Shown: positions 1 through 13,602 of the stretch, piece after piece
How the letters are laid out: each line of letters opens with the position of its first letter
Position numbering within the stretch: the first letter of the stretch is position 1
Assembly: GCA_012295275.1 (NCBI GenBank)
Contig: CM022669.1
Span: 11,469,949 to 11,533,948 of the forward strand
DNA length: 64,000 bases
Source of the DNA: Chrysomallon squamiferum
Taxonomy: Eukaryota; Mollusca; Gastropoda; Neomphalida; Peltospiridae
Direction: 5' to 3'
Program-made: the position numbers and the translations under genes
The notes under the pieces: model-generated
The model's database searches: none
What the model was told of the DNA's origin: nothing
The model's input: the letters and a program-made list of their open reading frames with translations, nothing else

Positions 1-75
1 CAGAGTGGTTTCAGGGATTTCTGTTTCTCTATTTTTTATTCTCCATTTTTACCATTTCTTCTTCTTCTTCTTCTT

Positions 76-117
<42 letters not shown>

Positions 118-145
118 GTTTATATGTATATAAATTTAGAAAATT

Positions 146-176
<31 letters not shown>

Positions 177-2960
177 TACACTTTATTCAGCTGTATTTGA
201 TTGATAATTCTTGTCGTTCTTATTTTATTTTTTTTTTTTTTTTTATTTTTTTTTTTTATTCTTCGACTTCTTTTTCAATGGAAAATCGAGATTTTATTTC
301 CGTAATTTTTTTTTATGGCATGTTAGAAAGTGAAAATGAGAGTAATGTTTATCTAACATTTAGTTTCTTCTACTGTTTTACTTCAGCGGGTTTTTTTTTT
401 TTTTTTTTCGCCCAGTTTGAACTGTATTAGACAAGAAGTGAGAAAATCCAGCTGTATACTTGTTTAGTTTGTCACTGTAGAGACAGAACATTGCACAGAA
501 CTCTCATAGCCTCAGATCTGAGTTTTATTAAGGCGAAGATGGGTGTAATATGCTGTGATAGGTTCAATGCAACTGAAAAAACCCACAGAAAAACGTTTTT
601 ACGATTTAATCTAAATTAAATATTAAGATATAATACAGCGTTGAAAAAAAATTTAATTAAAAAAAGAAAGTGAAAAAAAATAATAATAAAAGAAGAAGAA
701 GAAGAAGAAGAAGAAGAAAAGAAAAAAGAAAGAACAACGGCGAGAATTAACAATCGAATACAGCTGAATAAAGTCTATTTTTTAAAATAACCAATTTTCT
801 ACATTTTTATATATAAATCTCTTTATATATATAAATATTTAATTCACAAGACATTTTTATCTTTAATAATAATAAAAATAATCAAATTAAAAAAATAGAA
901 AAAAAAAAATTCTTTGACGAAAACGAGGCCATCTACGACAAATTAATCACACTAACACACAGATAACAATATTTTCCCCCCAGTAATTAAAACAAAGACC
1001 CACATGATATGACTAAAAGCTTGAACGACTTTGAATTACGCTGACGTTGTTTTCTCAAAGTAGATACCAGAAATATTAGTTTCCTTAAACACTTGACATT
1101 GCAGAAACTCGAGTGTTTAAAATCTCACGTTGATTTCATAATTACTGCGAAAAATGTCATGTCTCGTTAATCGATGTTGATTTTAAATCCAATTGCGACG
1201 GTCTTGGAAACAATTATTGTCATCGAGGTCGACACACAAATGAAACCATGGTTGAAATAGTTTTTGTTTTGGCACGTAGCATCTGTTTTTATTATTAATT
1301 GTGTGGATTTAAACAAGTAAAAAAAAAAAAAAAAAAAAGTATATAATAATAGTCGAAGCAGTTAACAACAAAAACAAACAAAGAAACAATATATATAAAT
1401 AAAATAATAATAATATAAAATTACTGTTTATTATAGTAGTGGTAGTTGTTGTAGTATTTGCTGTAACAGTAGCAGCAGCAACAGTAGCAGCAGTAGTAGT
1501 TGTAGTAGCAGTAGTAGTAGTAGTAGTAGTAGCAGCAGCAGTAGTAGTAGCAGCAGCAATAGTAGTAGTAGTAGTAGTATTTTAGTATTTTAGTATTTTG
1601 GTTTAATAAATTAATTTAATTGCAAATTTTTGACGTCAAGACTTTATTTAGCCTGTTTTTATTTTTCAGTTTAATATATAATTTTGTATTTTGATTTTTT
1701 TAGCACTAGAAGGAGATCTGTAATTTAGCTTTTTATTTGATTCTGTCGTTTAACGTTTTCGGTTATCGTATTCTGGAAAGATAATAACAGACCATGTTTA
1801 CATCATTAGTCTAAAAAAAAACATCCTATGTATCATTAATTTGAAAAAAAAAAAAAATAGAAAAAAGAAGAACAGACCATATTTATATGGAAATAGCATA
1901 ACGGGCTATATTTACATTATCGGTTTCAAAACAGAATAATAGTAAAGGAACCTCACCGTCAGATGATTGAAAATAGAATATTAATTCGTGATTACATGTT
2001 TCTGAAAATAAAAATAATAACATAAATTTTTTTTTTTTAAATTAAAAATTATTATATGTACATCATCAGTTTCAAATTACCAGCATATTTTTGAAAATAA
2101 ACTTACAGGCCACATTCACACCACAACTCTGAATAGAAATTACCAGCCATATTGGAATTACAGCTTCATAGAGAAATAATGGGTTATATTCATATCATAT
2201 TTTTCACTTCATAACATCGAAAATAAACTAAAACAGACAATATTTACAGAATAACTTTGAACAGAAAACAACGGGTCTTTTTTAAAACTTATTTTTAAGA
2301 AGAAAATAAAGAGCATTGTTTACATTACAACAAATAACCGTCGATGTTTGCATAGTATTTAAATAACCGACTATATTAAAAGAAAATATTTACATAATAT
2401 TTATTTAATAAAAAAAAAAAATAAAAAAAAAAAACCCAGCTGATATTTACATCATAACTTCGAACAGAAATAACTGTCTGTATTTACATAATTTGTTATT
2501 ATTATTATTATCATTTTTATTAATAGACAAAAAACGAGCAATAACGACCAATGTTTACACCTCGATTTTCAAAAATAAAATAATGTTTACACACTATCAG
2601 TTTCAGAATAAAACCGCGAAAATTACCGCTGTAAAAAATTTCTACACAGACAATAAGAAAACAAGCGAGTCGCATGTTTTACAGTGTCTGTTCGGCGAAA
2701 ATTATGACTTAGTTCTTCCATTAAGTTTGATGTGCAACCACAAAATGATCATCAGTCTGCATTCCATCTTTAATGTTCGGCTGGAGGTGGAAAATCGTAA
2801 ACACCTGAACAGACCGTGATAAACATGTGGCGTGGTCGACTCGTTTCATCTTCGCCGTGATTACAAAACAGTTCACGAGAAATAACAACGAGAAATGATC
2901 GCAACCTGAAGTCACTAATAACCATCTTCATCTTTAGACATATCGTTTCGCGGCTGTTCA
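1..2960. other. AT-rich gene-free DNA with simple repeats
   Basis: It holds (CTT)n and (AT)n at 56-112, an A tract at 154-175, T tracts around 228-256 and 393-408, a GAA run at 689-718 and a degenerate GTA/GCA trinucleotide tract at about 1436-1583. Between these, around 930-1290 and 2580-2960, the composition is more balanced but I recognise no gene. Confidence 0.5.
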
Positions 2961-2966
2961 TTTCGT

Positions 2967-3168
2967 TATTATTATTGTTGTTGTTGTTGCTGCTGTTGTT
3001 GCTGTTGTTGTTCTTGTTGTTTTTGTTGTTGTTATTAAAACAACTGTTATAATTATAATAATAATTATTATTATAGATATTATAATTATAATAATAATAA
3101 TGATAATTATTGTTGTTGTTATTATTACTTCTGCAACTATTACTATTATTGTCATGTTATTATATTAC

Positions 3169-3204
<36 letters not shown>

Positions 3205-3308
3205 AACTATTATAATTATAATTGGAATAATGATAATTATTGTTATTGTTATTATTATTACTATTTTTGTTGCTGTTACTATTATTATTACTTTTATTTC
3301 TACTATTA

Positions 3309-3355
<47 letters not shown>

Positions 3356-3356
3356 T
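2967..3356 (+). repeat. Compound trinucleotide tract (TTG then TTA)
   Basis: TTG/CTG triplets at the left grade into imperfect ATT triplets, with near-pure TTA stretches at about 3168-3201 and 3309-3353. The lack of stops in some frames produces spurious poly-Ile, poly-Tyr and poly-Asn frames. Confidence 0.9.
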
Positions 3357-3884
3357 ATTTCTTCCTTTCGCACTTTCTCTTTTTTCTAAGTAATACTGTT
3401 TTTTTATTATTTCTTTCTTTCTTTCGCACTCTCTCTCTCTCTCTCTTTTCTAAGTAATATTACTTTTTTTATTTCCACAATCTCCGAGATAAAAAAGAAA
3501 CATAATAAGAGTCATGTTTCTCATTTATTAAATAAATGAACTGAAAATGAGATTGTCCGGATGTAAGATATATTTTTTATTACACAGGCATCAGAGATTA
3601 TTTGCAATAAAAAAATAAATTCATTTGAAATTACAAAGCTGGATTGGATGGTTAATTGATAACAGAGATAAGCTGATGAAGTAAAGGGCCATATTGAATT
3701 ATTGGCTACGATTGTGGTTTTTTCAGAAGATCATAAAAGAAATGTTCTAGAAGTTATGACTACTAATTTATATCAGGTTATGATGTGGCGACTTTTTTAT
3801 GTTTTGTGTTCACGATTTTGTTGTATCGCCAATAACATGATTATATATTTTTTTTTCTGTCAGTAACGATGGTGCATTTCCGAA

Positions 3885-3885
<1 letters not shown>

Positions 3886-3951
<66 letters not shown>

Positions 3952-4036
3952 TTTATCATTTATTTATTTATTTTATTTTATTTTATTTTATTTTATTTTA
4001 CTTTATTTTACTTTACTTTATTTCATTTTATTTATT
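3886..4036 (+). repeat. (TTA)n followed by (TTTTA)n/(TTTA)n
   Basis: Pure TTA runs to about 3950, followed by pentamer/tetramer T-rich units to about 4036. Confidence 0.92.
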
Positions 4037-4120
4037 ATTATTATTTATTTATTATATATATATATTTTTTTAAAGTAATGATTGTATAATTTATAAAATT
4101 AAAAATGATATAACAGAACA

Positions 4121-4390
4121 TAGTGACGGAGCTAAATATTTGGGGCCCTAAAGATCGAGCAGTTATGGGGATGCCCTTCGCAAGCAGCAACAACAACGAC
4201 GACCTTTGGGTAACACCAGTTATCTTCTTCTACGGCAATACCATGTTACGGGTTTTTAAAAATTTAGACACATATCAGGTTTTGATTAAAACTTTGAATA
4301 AATATGAACCAATATCGCTTCTGGGACCACTCTTCGATTAGGGGCCCGAAAGCTGCACGCTTCATTAGCTTCAGACCAGATCCGCCTCTG
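4121..4390. mobile_element. hAT-like miniature inverted-repeat transposon (non-autonomous)
   Basis: The left end reads TAGTGACGGAGCTAA and the right end, on the opposite strand, CAGAGGCGGATCTGG. They match at 9 of 15 positions, and the second resembles the CAGNGGCGGATC ends common in hAT elements. Subterminal GGGGCCC blocks occur at both ends (4142-4148 and 4341-4347). The 8-bp flanks ACAGAACA and ATAGAATA agree at 6 of 8, consistent with a decayed hAT target-site duplication. The 270 bp have no transposase, so the element depended on proteins made elsewhere. A 72-codon frame inside has no recognisable domain. Confidence 0.55.
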
Positions 4391-5087
<697 letters not shown>

Positions 5088-5149
5088 GTATTGTTTTGCT
5101 CACAACGGAGGATTTATTCCTTCTCAGACCAGCGCTCCAAATTATAGTC

Positions 5150-5153
5150 TACT

Positions 5154-5196
<43 letters not shown>

Positions 5197-5258
5197 TTAT
5201 TATAATTATTATTATTATTATTAATAATTAATTAATTTATTTATTTATTTATTTAATT
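5150..5258 (+). repeat. (TTTA)n and (TTA)n
   Basis: TTTA tetranucleotides at 5150-5198, TTA triplets to about 5223, then TTTA again. Confidence 0.9.
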
Positions 5259-5903
5259 CTTTGGTTTATTTTTCAAAGAAGCAGTGAAAGAGAATGGTAT
5301 TTTATGACGACGAACTTGTTAATTTGGATTAACACATAATCGAAGATTAAGCCTATAAACCTGTTTTGCTTCAGACATATGATAAAACCACTGAACTGAT
5401 TTTGCTTCTCATACCAACAGAAGAATGTGCAGCTAATTTTTTTTTTTTTTTTTTTTTTTTTTGCACTAAAAAAATGAGAACAAGTTGCGGGTTCAGTTTC
5501 TATGACAATCGTATTTTTTTTTTTTTTTTTTTTTTTTTTGTTCCCTTTTTCATTTGTCTTGTTTCTGACAGCTTTGAGAATATTCAAGCAGAGAAAATAA
5601 ACCCAAACTGTACTGATATTGTGTTGTTTATCTTTGCTTTTTTCTTCTATTTTTTTCTCATCCTTTCTTCTTTTTTCCAAAAAAACAACACCAACAACAA
5701 TTCTCTGATTTTTACTTTCCAGGAAGTACTAACAGTGTAAAATATTGCACGACTTTTAGCAGTTTTTACACATAAAACAAGAATTTGGTTTGTTTTCCGT
5801 GTTTACATTTTTGTATTATGATTTATGAAGTTGGGGAAATGTATAATAATGTGTAATAAACCTTACTCACATGCTTAAAGAAAAAACAAAACAAAGATGT
5901 AAC

Positions 5904-6031
<128 letters not shown>

Positions 6032-6099
6032 ACTACAATAATAACAACAACATAATAAATTTAGTTGATTTATATTTAAATCGAATAAAGTGTTTTATT

Positions 6100-7195
6100 T
6101 TATGTTTCATCTGTGTTTACATGTTCAAAATATAATCCTTTCTCATAGTATTTCTCAGTACCAGGCCTGACACTTGAGTCTTTGGGGCATACAATCAAGG
6201 AGTTGTCCCCGGGCATCACCAGACTTCTCTGTACGCCATTGACAGCACGTACTACTGCTACTACAACAAAACAGCAATAATAACAACATTCTAGTAATAA
6301 TGATGATGATGATGATAATAACGACGATGAAGATGATGATGATAACAATACCGGCAATATTTAAAATAATATGTCAGTAATATAAAACTAACTTGTGTTG
6401 ATTTAGTAACTAAAAGAACAATTTCAAAAACAAAATGAAATAAGACGAAGGTATGAAAAAAGAAAAGAGAGAGAAAAAAAGAAAGAAAACAATAAAGAAA
6501 AGATGTGTCATTATTTACAACAGTATCTAGATTCATACCCAAGTCAATCTCATTTTCTTTGTCCTCATCTTCAAGCTCAATTTATATCACTGAGAATTTT
6601 TTTTCTGAAACTTTAAAAAGAAAAGTCAACATTTACTTTACTTGCGGTTGTTATTTTTCAAAATATTTCCGAAGAGCGCAAACTGAAGAATGTGTTAAAC
6701 TTTAATAATTAAAATCCTGCGAATGTGTATGCCTATTTGTGTGTGTGTCTTTGTGCGTGTTTGTGTGTGTTTTTATGTGATGGCTCTGTTTGCGTTTGAG
6801 TGTTATCTGTGTGCACACGTGTGCGTTGGTGCATGTTCATTTTCTGTTGTGCGAAAGTGTATTTGTACTTGTATATTTGTATTTGTCTCGGTGTATGCGT
6901 GTTTTAATAAAACATTTTGTATTTTATGGCAGTTTGATGAAATGCAGAATTGCAGGCTATTAAAATAAATAAATGAATGAGAATGAAATATGTGAACATT
7001 AAAACACCACTGTTAATCAGAATAATACGCGTGCGTGTATGTCTGTGCATGTGCGTGCGTGCTTGTTTATGTATGTTTGCTATTACCTTTCAGTACTGAT
7101 GTATTTGATTTTCAAGATGTGCATCAGAATAGATTTTGCCCAGAAATACAGAATCAAAAATAAAATAAAAACACAGAAAAAGAAATCAAACAACA
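6100..7195. other. Non-coding DNA with a GAT patch and a degenerate TG-rich patch
   Basis: It contains GATGAT at 6298-6345 and an imperfect TG-rich stretch at about 6722-6905. The block 6150-6250 is more GC-balanced but has no recognisable gene. Confidence 0.45.
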
Positions 7196-7240
7196 GTAAC
7201 AACAACAACAACAACAAAAATAAATAGCAATAATTATTAA

Positions 7241-7280
<40 letters not shown>

Positions 7281-7290
7281 TAATGACAAA

Positions 7291-7321
<31 letters not shown>

Positions 7322-7323
7322 AT
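7196..7323 (+). repeat. (CAA)n, (TAA)n and (AAAT)n cluster
   Basis: Three adjacent microsatellites: CAA at 7197-7216, TAA at about 7240-7278 and AAAT/AAATA at 7288-7323. Confidence 0.9.
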
Positions 7324-7425
7324 ATAAGGAACTGTGATAATATTTAGGCTGATTAGGTAATACATTTTGAGGGCCTTGTTTTTTCAAAAAGAAATTAATA
7401 AATAACTATGGTTTTATAATAAATA

Positions 7426-7435
7426 TACACACGCA

Positions 7436-7498
<63 letters not shown>
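7426..7498 (+). repeat. (CA)n dinucleotide
   Basis: A CA run of about 70 bp, slightly interrupted at its left edge (ACGCACAAAC). Confidence 0.95.
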
Positions 7499-7501
<3 letters not shown>

Positions 7502-8021
7502 AGCTATTGTTATATATTGTTAAAATAAGCAGGTATTCTTAAATTAAAATAAAATACAACACAGTCTAGAATGATTCCTTTTTCTTCTTAACCCTAAACT
7601 AAATCGTATAACTTCTTAAAATGTTCTAATACTTGTACAATATTAACACTTTGCAATACAGTCCCTATTACCATTATACAATGAAAACTTCCATTAACAC
7701 CACGCTGATTTTATTCTATCTCACAAAGGCCTGCATTATGCATTATTTCTCAGCAGTGTCATGCTAGTACAGTAGTTTCTTCTAATGATATTATATTAGT
7801 ATCACAGAGTTTACATTATTATGCTAAGACAACAACAAATATTATTATTTACTGTATCAATTCTATTTCCCCACGTCTCAGCTTAGCAATTATTATGCTG
7901 TTATAACATTTACATTTCTTTTCCAAAATCCTCGGTTCGTTATAAAACATTTACTCTTCATTCAGTATCTCAGGCATATATCCTTATAATAACATAAACT
8001 TCTTACTCCATGATATCTCAA

Positions 8022-8065
8022 GTCTATCTATCTATCTATCTATCTATCTAAATCTATCTATCTAC
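8022..8065 (+). repeat. (CTAT)n tetranucleotide
   Basis: CTAT units with one AAT interruption. It is the smaller relative of the larger tract 200 bp downstream. Confidence 0.85.
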
Positions 8066-8232
8066 ATATATATATGGAATAGATGTGTATATATATTAAA
8101 TATGGAACCTGTATATATATTTCATTTTAATGACTCCAAATCTGTTTTAGTTTTTAAATTACATAACCTCAAATCTGTTTATATAGTTTTTAAATTACAT
8201 ATGTACTCCTTATTTCTCTAATATGTCAAGTC

Positions 8233-8284
8233 CATCTGTCTATCTGTCTGTCTGTCTGTCTGTCTATCTTCCTACCTACCTACC

Positions 8285-8380
<96 letters not shown>

Positions 8381-8392
8381 TTCTATCTATTC
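8233..8392 (+). repeat. Compound (CTGT)n-(CTAC)n-(CTAT)n-(CTGT)n tetranucleotide
   Basis: CTGT units, a CTAC patch, about 14 CTAT units, then about 11 CTGT units. The symmetric CTGT flanks around a CTAT core suggest interruption mutations spread by slippage. Confidence 0.93.
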
Positions 8393-8997
8393 CATTACAC
8401 ACTTACTCCATATTTCTCTAATGTCTCAAGTAAACTTTACATCATTTCCTAACACAATCTTTAACATTTTGCGCGGTTCTTAAATCAACATCCGTGCTAA
8501 TGCAATCGGTAAACCTTGTAAGAAGGTCTTCAGTCTAAACGCAAGTAATTTCTTGCATTATGCACATTTTGAGGGCCTTGTTTTTGCAAACGAGAGATTA
8601 ACAAATAATACTGCTGTTCTTAATTTTGCCAATACTCATAACTGAAACGAGTGAAGATTTCCCATCTGGTTGCAATCATTGTGGAATGTTTACAAATTCA
8701 ACATGGTGCATGTTACGTGAACAGAGGAAATGGCATAATGAAGATTTTAAAGTCGTTCTTTTAGGGGTGGATGAAATATCTTTATCTTTTTTGATTCACA
8801 TCAGTAAACATCTTAGGGTTGTTCTTCAGTTTCTTCTTTTATTATTATTTACGTAATAGTAAATATATAAACATTTTACAAAACAATCTGGATTATTTAT
8901 CAAATGCAGTTCAATCAAATGTTTGTTTCAGATACATGTATATATGTGCACATAATCTGTGTGATTGATGGATATATATATATATATATATAGATTT

Positions 8998-9162
8998 ATT
9001 TTTAAATAAAGCTGGGTTTATTTATTTATTTTTAATGGTTAACTTTAATATTTCATATGACTTTTTATGGATAAAAAAATATATATATAATAATAATTTA
9101 ATTTTAAATAAAGCTGGGTTTTTTTATGTTTTTTATTTTTAATGGTTAACTTTAATATATGA
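8998..9162 (+). repeat. Tandem duplication of a ~62-bp AT-rich block
   Basis: Copies at about 8998-9060 and 9098-9162 share 'aaataaagctgggttt' and 'taatggttaactttaata' in the same order, separated by an AT microsatellite. Confidence 0.8.
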
Positions 9163-9847
9163 AATTATTTTAAAATTTTACATATGTGATTACATGATAT
9201 TATTTAAAAAAATAAAAATTTTAATTAACTGAAATTATTTTGTTATTTTCAAACATTGTTTTAAGATTTCATACCTAATGTAACAAAAATATTTTAAAAA
9301 TATGTCACCTTTTTCAGTAATGCTATGTTCATTTACTTCAACTTTATTTATAATTAAGTATATTGGTTTTTTGTTTTGTTTTTTTAAATTATATGTTATT
9401 TTTTATATATATATATTTTTTTATTATTAATTTTTATTTATTTATTTTTTTTAAATTTATATATATATATATATATTTTAATTTATATTTATTTATAAAA
9501 ACAGTTAAGTTTACTTTTGTTTGTTAAGTTAAATGCTTTAATTTGTATATATTTATAACCATAACAACGCGTACCTATGTTTATTTACACTTATAATTTA
9601 GTACACTAAAACTTTAGTGTGTTTACATTTCAAAGCAGACACGCTGCTTGAGAAACGTCTGTCTAGTTAGACAGAAAACACTTCAAATGTTTGTTGCCGG
9701 CAAACTGAATGTTACCTATGTGAAAACCTCCAGAACAACAACACCTGAAAAACAATACACAAAATTGCTGACCTGGTATTCAGCTCTGTACCAGAAGAAA
9801 AGAACCGAATCGCGAAAAACTGGAGGAGCAAGCATGCAGTTTGTACA
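9163..9847. other. AT-rich DNA leading into a minisatellite
   Basis: Extremely AT-rich up to about 9620, then a more balanced stretch 9630-9847 in the same orientation as the minisatellite. No gene recognised. Confidence 0.4.
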
Positions 9848-10196
9848 GTAAGAATATACGTCATAAAGAAGAACAAGCTTACAACTTTTTCAATAATATA
9901 CGTCATAAAGAAGAACAAGCTTACAACTTGTACAACAAAATATACGTCATAAAGAAGAACAAGCTTACAACTTTTTCAGTAATATACGTCATAAAGAAGA
10001 ACAAACAAACTTGTACATAAAATATCATAAAGAAGAACAAAACAACTTGTACAACAACAAAAAGAACAAGAACCTGCAGTTTGTACAATAAGAATATACG
10101 TCATAAAGATGATCAAACCTACAAGTTGTACAAAAAATATATACGTCATAAAGAAGAACAGTCTTACAACTTGTACAAGAAGAACAAAGTTACAAC

Positions 10197-10229
<33 letters not shown>

Positions 10230-10265
10230 GAACAAGCTGTCGGCTTGTACAAGAATATACGTCTA
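9835..10265 (+). repeat. ~42-47-bp minisatellite with a TACGTCA motif per unit
   Basis: About eight units built on 'atatacgtcataaagaaga' followed by 'acaagcttacaacttgtac'. Spacing of CGTCAT is 42, 44 and 42 bp in the first units. The lead-in GCAGTTTGTACA recurs at 9836 and 10077, showing a larger second-order duplication. A (CA)13 run interrupts at 10199-10227. Confidence 0.9.
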
Positions 10266-10638
10266 CAAGACTACTGCATCTACACGAGGAACAGGACTAC
10301 ATCTTGCACAAGACGAGTAAGTCTAAAAGAAGAACTAATGCACTTCGTGCCGACCAAGAAGAGAAAAATTCCCGGTTCACCCCGGACTCAGGAATGTCTA
10401 GTATTTGAAAAAAGAAGCAGCCCAGCTTCCGGGCTGTTAATTGTTTCGCTGTTTTCATCGTTCCGTCTGTCAAAAAGATCAGCGTTTTCTTAGCAGTGCA
10501 TAACCCACTGTTATAGATGGTGATGTGCCTGCTTTGCACCGGTGCATGTTTACACTATTGACTTAAGTTTTTTTACTACCGGATTTTTTTCTTTTGTTAT
10601 TTTTTGCTATATTTTTCTTCCTTAATTTCTGTATATAT
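10266..10638. other. Balanced-composition segment, no gene identified
   Basis: It includes a small hairpin (AGCCCAGCTTCCGGGCT near 10420-10436). Short frames on both strands have no recognisable family. Confidence 0.4.
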
Positions 10639-10639
10639 A

Positions 10640-10641
10640 AA

Positions 10642-10726
<85 letters not shown>

Positions 10727-10905
10727 TAAAATAATAATAATAAAATAAAAAAAAAAATAATAATAATAATAATTATAATAATAATAAATTTAATAATAAA
10801 TAAATTAATAAATAAATATGAATAATATATACAAAACAATAAATAATAAAAAAAATAAATAAAATAAAAATAATAATAATAATAACAATAACAATAATAA
10901 CAACA
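10640..10905 (+). repeat. (TAA)n and AT-rich low-complexity tract
   Basis: Pure TAA at about 10641-10724, continuing as imperfect TAA/AAAT units to about 10905. Confidence 0.93.
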
Positions 10906-11274
10906 ACAAAACAACAACCAGACAGTAATAACATTAAATAACATTTAAAATAAAACAAAACTACAGATATGTCAAAGGTGCCTGAAATAACTATGTCAAT
11001 GTCACTACACAAAATGCATTCATTCTGTATAAGCCATAATGCAATAACAATAAATAATAGTTTCCAACAACAAACACTTAAATACATTTGGGATTTTAAA
11101 TTACTTTACATTGCCAGTCATTTTGTCTTTACTAATATGCCTTTAATTTGTTACACACTTTGTGATAAATTAAAGTTGTTTCTCAGAGAACATAAATTTG
11201 GTTAAAAAATTGCATTAGGTGCTATAATCCTTTGTTTTTGAAATATCTAATTGTTTGACGAATTGTTATGGTTG
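10906..11274. other. Unique AT-rich DNA, no gene seen
   Basis: A 78-codon frame at 10969-11205 has no recognisable motif, a normal AT-rich composition and no supporting splice context, so it is not called as a gene. Confidence 0.4.
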
Positions 11275-11275
11275 T

Positions 11276-11331
<56 letters not shown>
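11275..11331 (+). repeat. (TG)n dinucleotide
   Basis: A pure TG run of about 56 bp. Confidence 0.95.
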
Positions 11332-11332
<1 letters not shown>

Positions 11333-11904
11333 TAAAATGAAGTTAAAACACTAATGTAATATTTAATATTTTAAAAACATTTAATAATTAAAAATACACT
11401 GATAAACACACAGACAAGCATATATACACACAGACAAAAATATAGGAGACATACAAATACATACATCCATAAATATACAGACACGGATAGAACCAAATAA
11501 ATGTACAGTCTGACTCACACATATATACCTATTATCATACAAATATACACGCACACACACACACAAATTTACCATGCACAAAATATTTACCTCCACATAT
11601 AGATTTTTTGTTCTTCTTCAACACTGATAAATTGCATAAATTTGTTCATTTCAAATCCCACACATACTTTCTGAAATAAGGAAGTAGAAGATTACAATCT
11701 CTGTGCTACAATTATACAAGATTTACGATTTTTCAGATATGTTAATACTGCAACACAATACACAATAAATTACGCACATTGCTACTACACAAGCTGCGTA
11801 TGAGGAGAATGTGAATCGCTTTCTTATTATAGTTGTGGTTAAACGGAAAAAATTGGTATAATAAAAAAAACGCGCAGTTCTGATTAATGTTCACCTTTGT
11901 TTTC

Positions 11905-11937
11905 TATGTGTGTGTGTGTGAGCGCCCGCACGCGTGT

Positions 11938-11981
<44 letters not shown>

Positions 11982-12006
11982 TGTGATAGATAGATAGATA
12001 GATAGA
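11905..12006 (+). repeat. (TG)n interrupted, followed by (GATA)n
   Basis: TG units with an AGCGCCCGCACGCG interruption at about 11921-11934, then TG to about 11981 and five to six GATA units. Confidence 0.92.
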
Positions 12007-13048
12007 TGTAAATATATAAAATAAAGTCAATCATATACCAGAAATTTTTAGTTAAATATTATTATATGACAGTTTTAATATTTCATTCAGTTTTTAAGGG
12101 ATTTAAATTAAATCAGTTTTATAATTTCGTTTATTTTTTCATAATTTAAAATGTTCGTTTTTTTTTAAATGGGTTTTTATTTTAAATTAAAAGTTAAAAT
12201 AACTGAATTAGTTTTTAATTTTTAAAAAAAGAAAATAAATAATAATAATATATATATAATAATAACCCATTTAAATTAAGTTTATAAGATTTAACAGGTT
12301 TAATCTAGGGTTATTTTATATTGTTTTAAATTAATATTAGTTGAAAACATATAAATTAAAGATACTCTAAAATATGGATACATTTATTTTAATGGAAAAT
12401 TTTAAATTGCTGTCAATTTAAAAAGAAATTACCTGTTTTATATACTAAGAATCCCACTGAAGTCATTCAAACATATGATACAAAATACTTCATTAAAAAA
12501 AAAACACTCCAAAACACAACCATTATACAATAGAGCAATACACTACATAAAGATCACCAATCAGAGTACAACAGAGAAGAGTTCTGCAAGTGTTCACAAC
12601 GTATCCAAACACAGAAGACGTTTTCTCCGACCACCCAGGTGTTTATTCTCACCGTGTGTTAGATACTGGTTGCCCATGTGATCATCTTGTTAAGCACCCA
12701 CCTGCTAGTAGCATACCAGCGTATATCACTTCACTTTTTTTTTTTCTTTTTCAAGATTCCGTAAATGTCAGATCCTGCCCCGCCGAATAGGGGCCATGTG
12801 AAGACGATATAAAAGCAATATTTTGAAATATTTGTACACAACGACTGTTTGTGTTTGAGATAATGAAGCCGTATAATAGTTTAGTGGGTAAAAAGTAACC
12901 AATCACAGCTTTTGAAAATGTATTAATGTACAAGAGACATATGGTTTTGTTCGGTGTTTTATTCAGCTTCTGCTTCTTTTTGTTATTGTTATTGTTATTG
13001 TTAATTTTTAATTGCTATTCTTGTTGTTGGTATCATTAATGTTGTTAT
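12007..13048. other. AT-rich and unique DNA, no gene seen
   Basis: 12010-12470 is dominated by TTTAAA-type sequence. 12550-12930 is more balanced and includes two CCAATCA motifs (12556 and 12897), but no convincing exon. Confidence 0.4.
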
Positions 13049-13053
13049 TGTTA

Positions 13054-13118
<65 letters not shown>
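13049..13118 (+). repeat. (TTA)n
   Basis: A pure TTA run, about 22 units, preceded by TTG/TTA mixtures from 12978. Confidence 0.95.
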
Positions 13119-13286
13119 TTATATTTTATTTATTTACTTATTTATCTTTTGTCTCACCTATCATGTCATCATCTAAATGCACTACAGATCTTTAAAAGAG
13201 AAAAAAATTATGTCAAACTTGAATGTTTTAAAATATATTTTAATTTTAATGAAGAAGGAATGAAGAAGGAATCAGAACACACACAC

Positions 13287-13287
<1 letters not shown>

Positions 13288-13380
<93 letters not shown>
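13288..13380 (+). repeat. (GA)n dinucleotide, about 46 units
   Basis: An uninterrupted GA run of 93 bp, a purine-only mirror tract. Confidence 0.97.
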
Positions 13381-13382
<2 letters not shown>

Positions 13383-13482
13383 ACACGCATCAAAAAACAT
13401 TCAAATTATTTCAGAACTTTCCATTCCTTTCTTCTTCTCAAATATTTTCAAATATTTTCTTCGTCGTGTTTTCCTTTCCTTG

Positions 13483-13602
13483 TTCTTCTTCCTCATAATT
13501 TGTTTTCGCTTTTTCTTCTTCTTCTTCCTCATAATTCGTTTTCGCTTTTTCTTCTTCTTCTTCCTCATAATTCGTTTTCGCTTTTTCTTCTTCTTCTTCT
13601 TC
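13483..13602 (+). repeat. 36-bp minisatellite, about three copies
   Basis: 'cctcataatt' followed by 'cgttttcgctttttcttc' recurs at 13491, 13527 and 13563. Because 36 is a multiple of 3, it creates a spurious repeated frame. Confidence 0.9.

Noticed and set aside
4123-4341. 72-codon frame inside the hAT-like element
   Set aside because: Contains no transposase motif. It spans most of a 270-bp non-autonomous element and is likely fortuitous.
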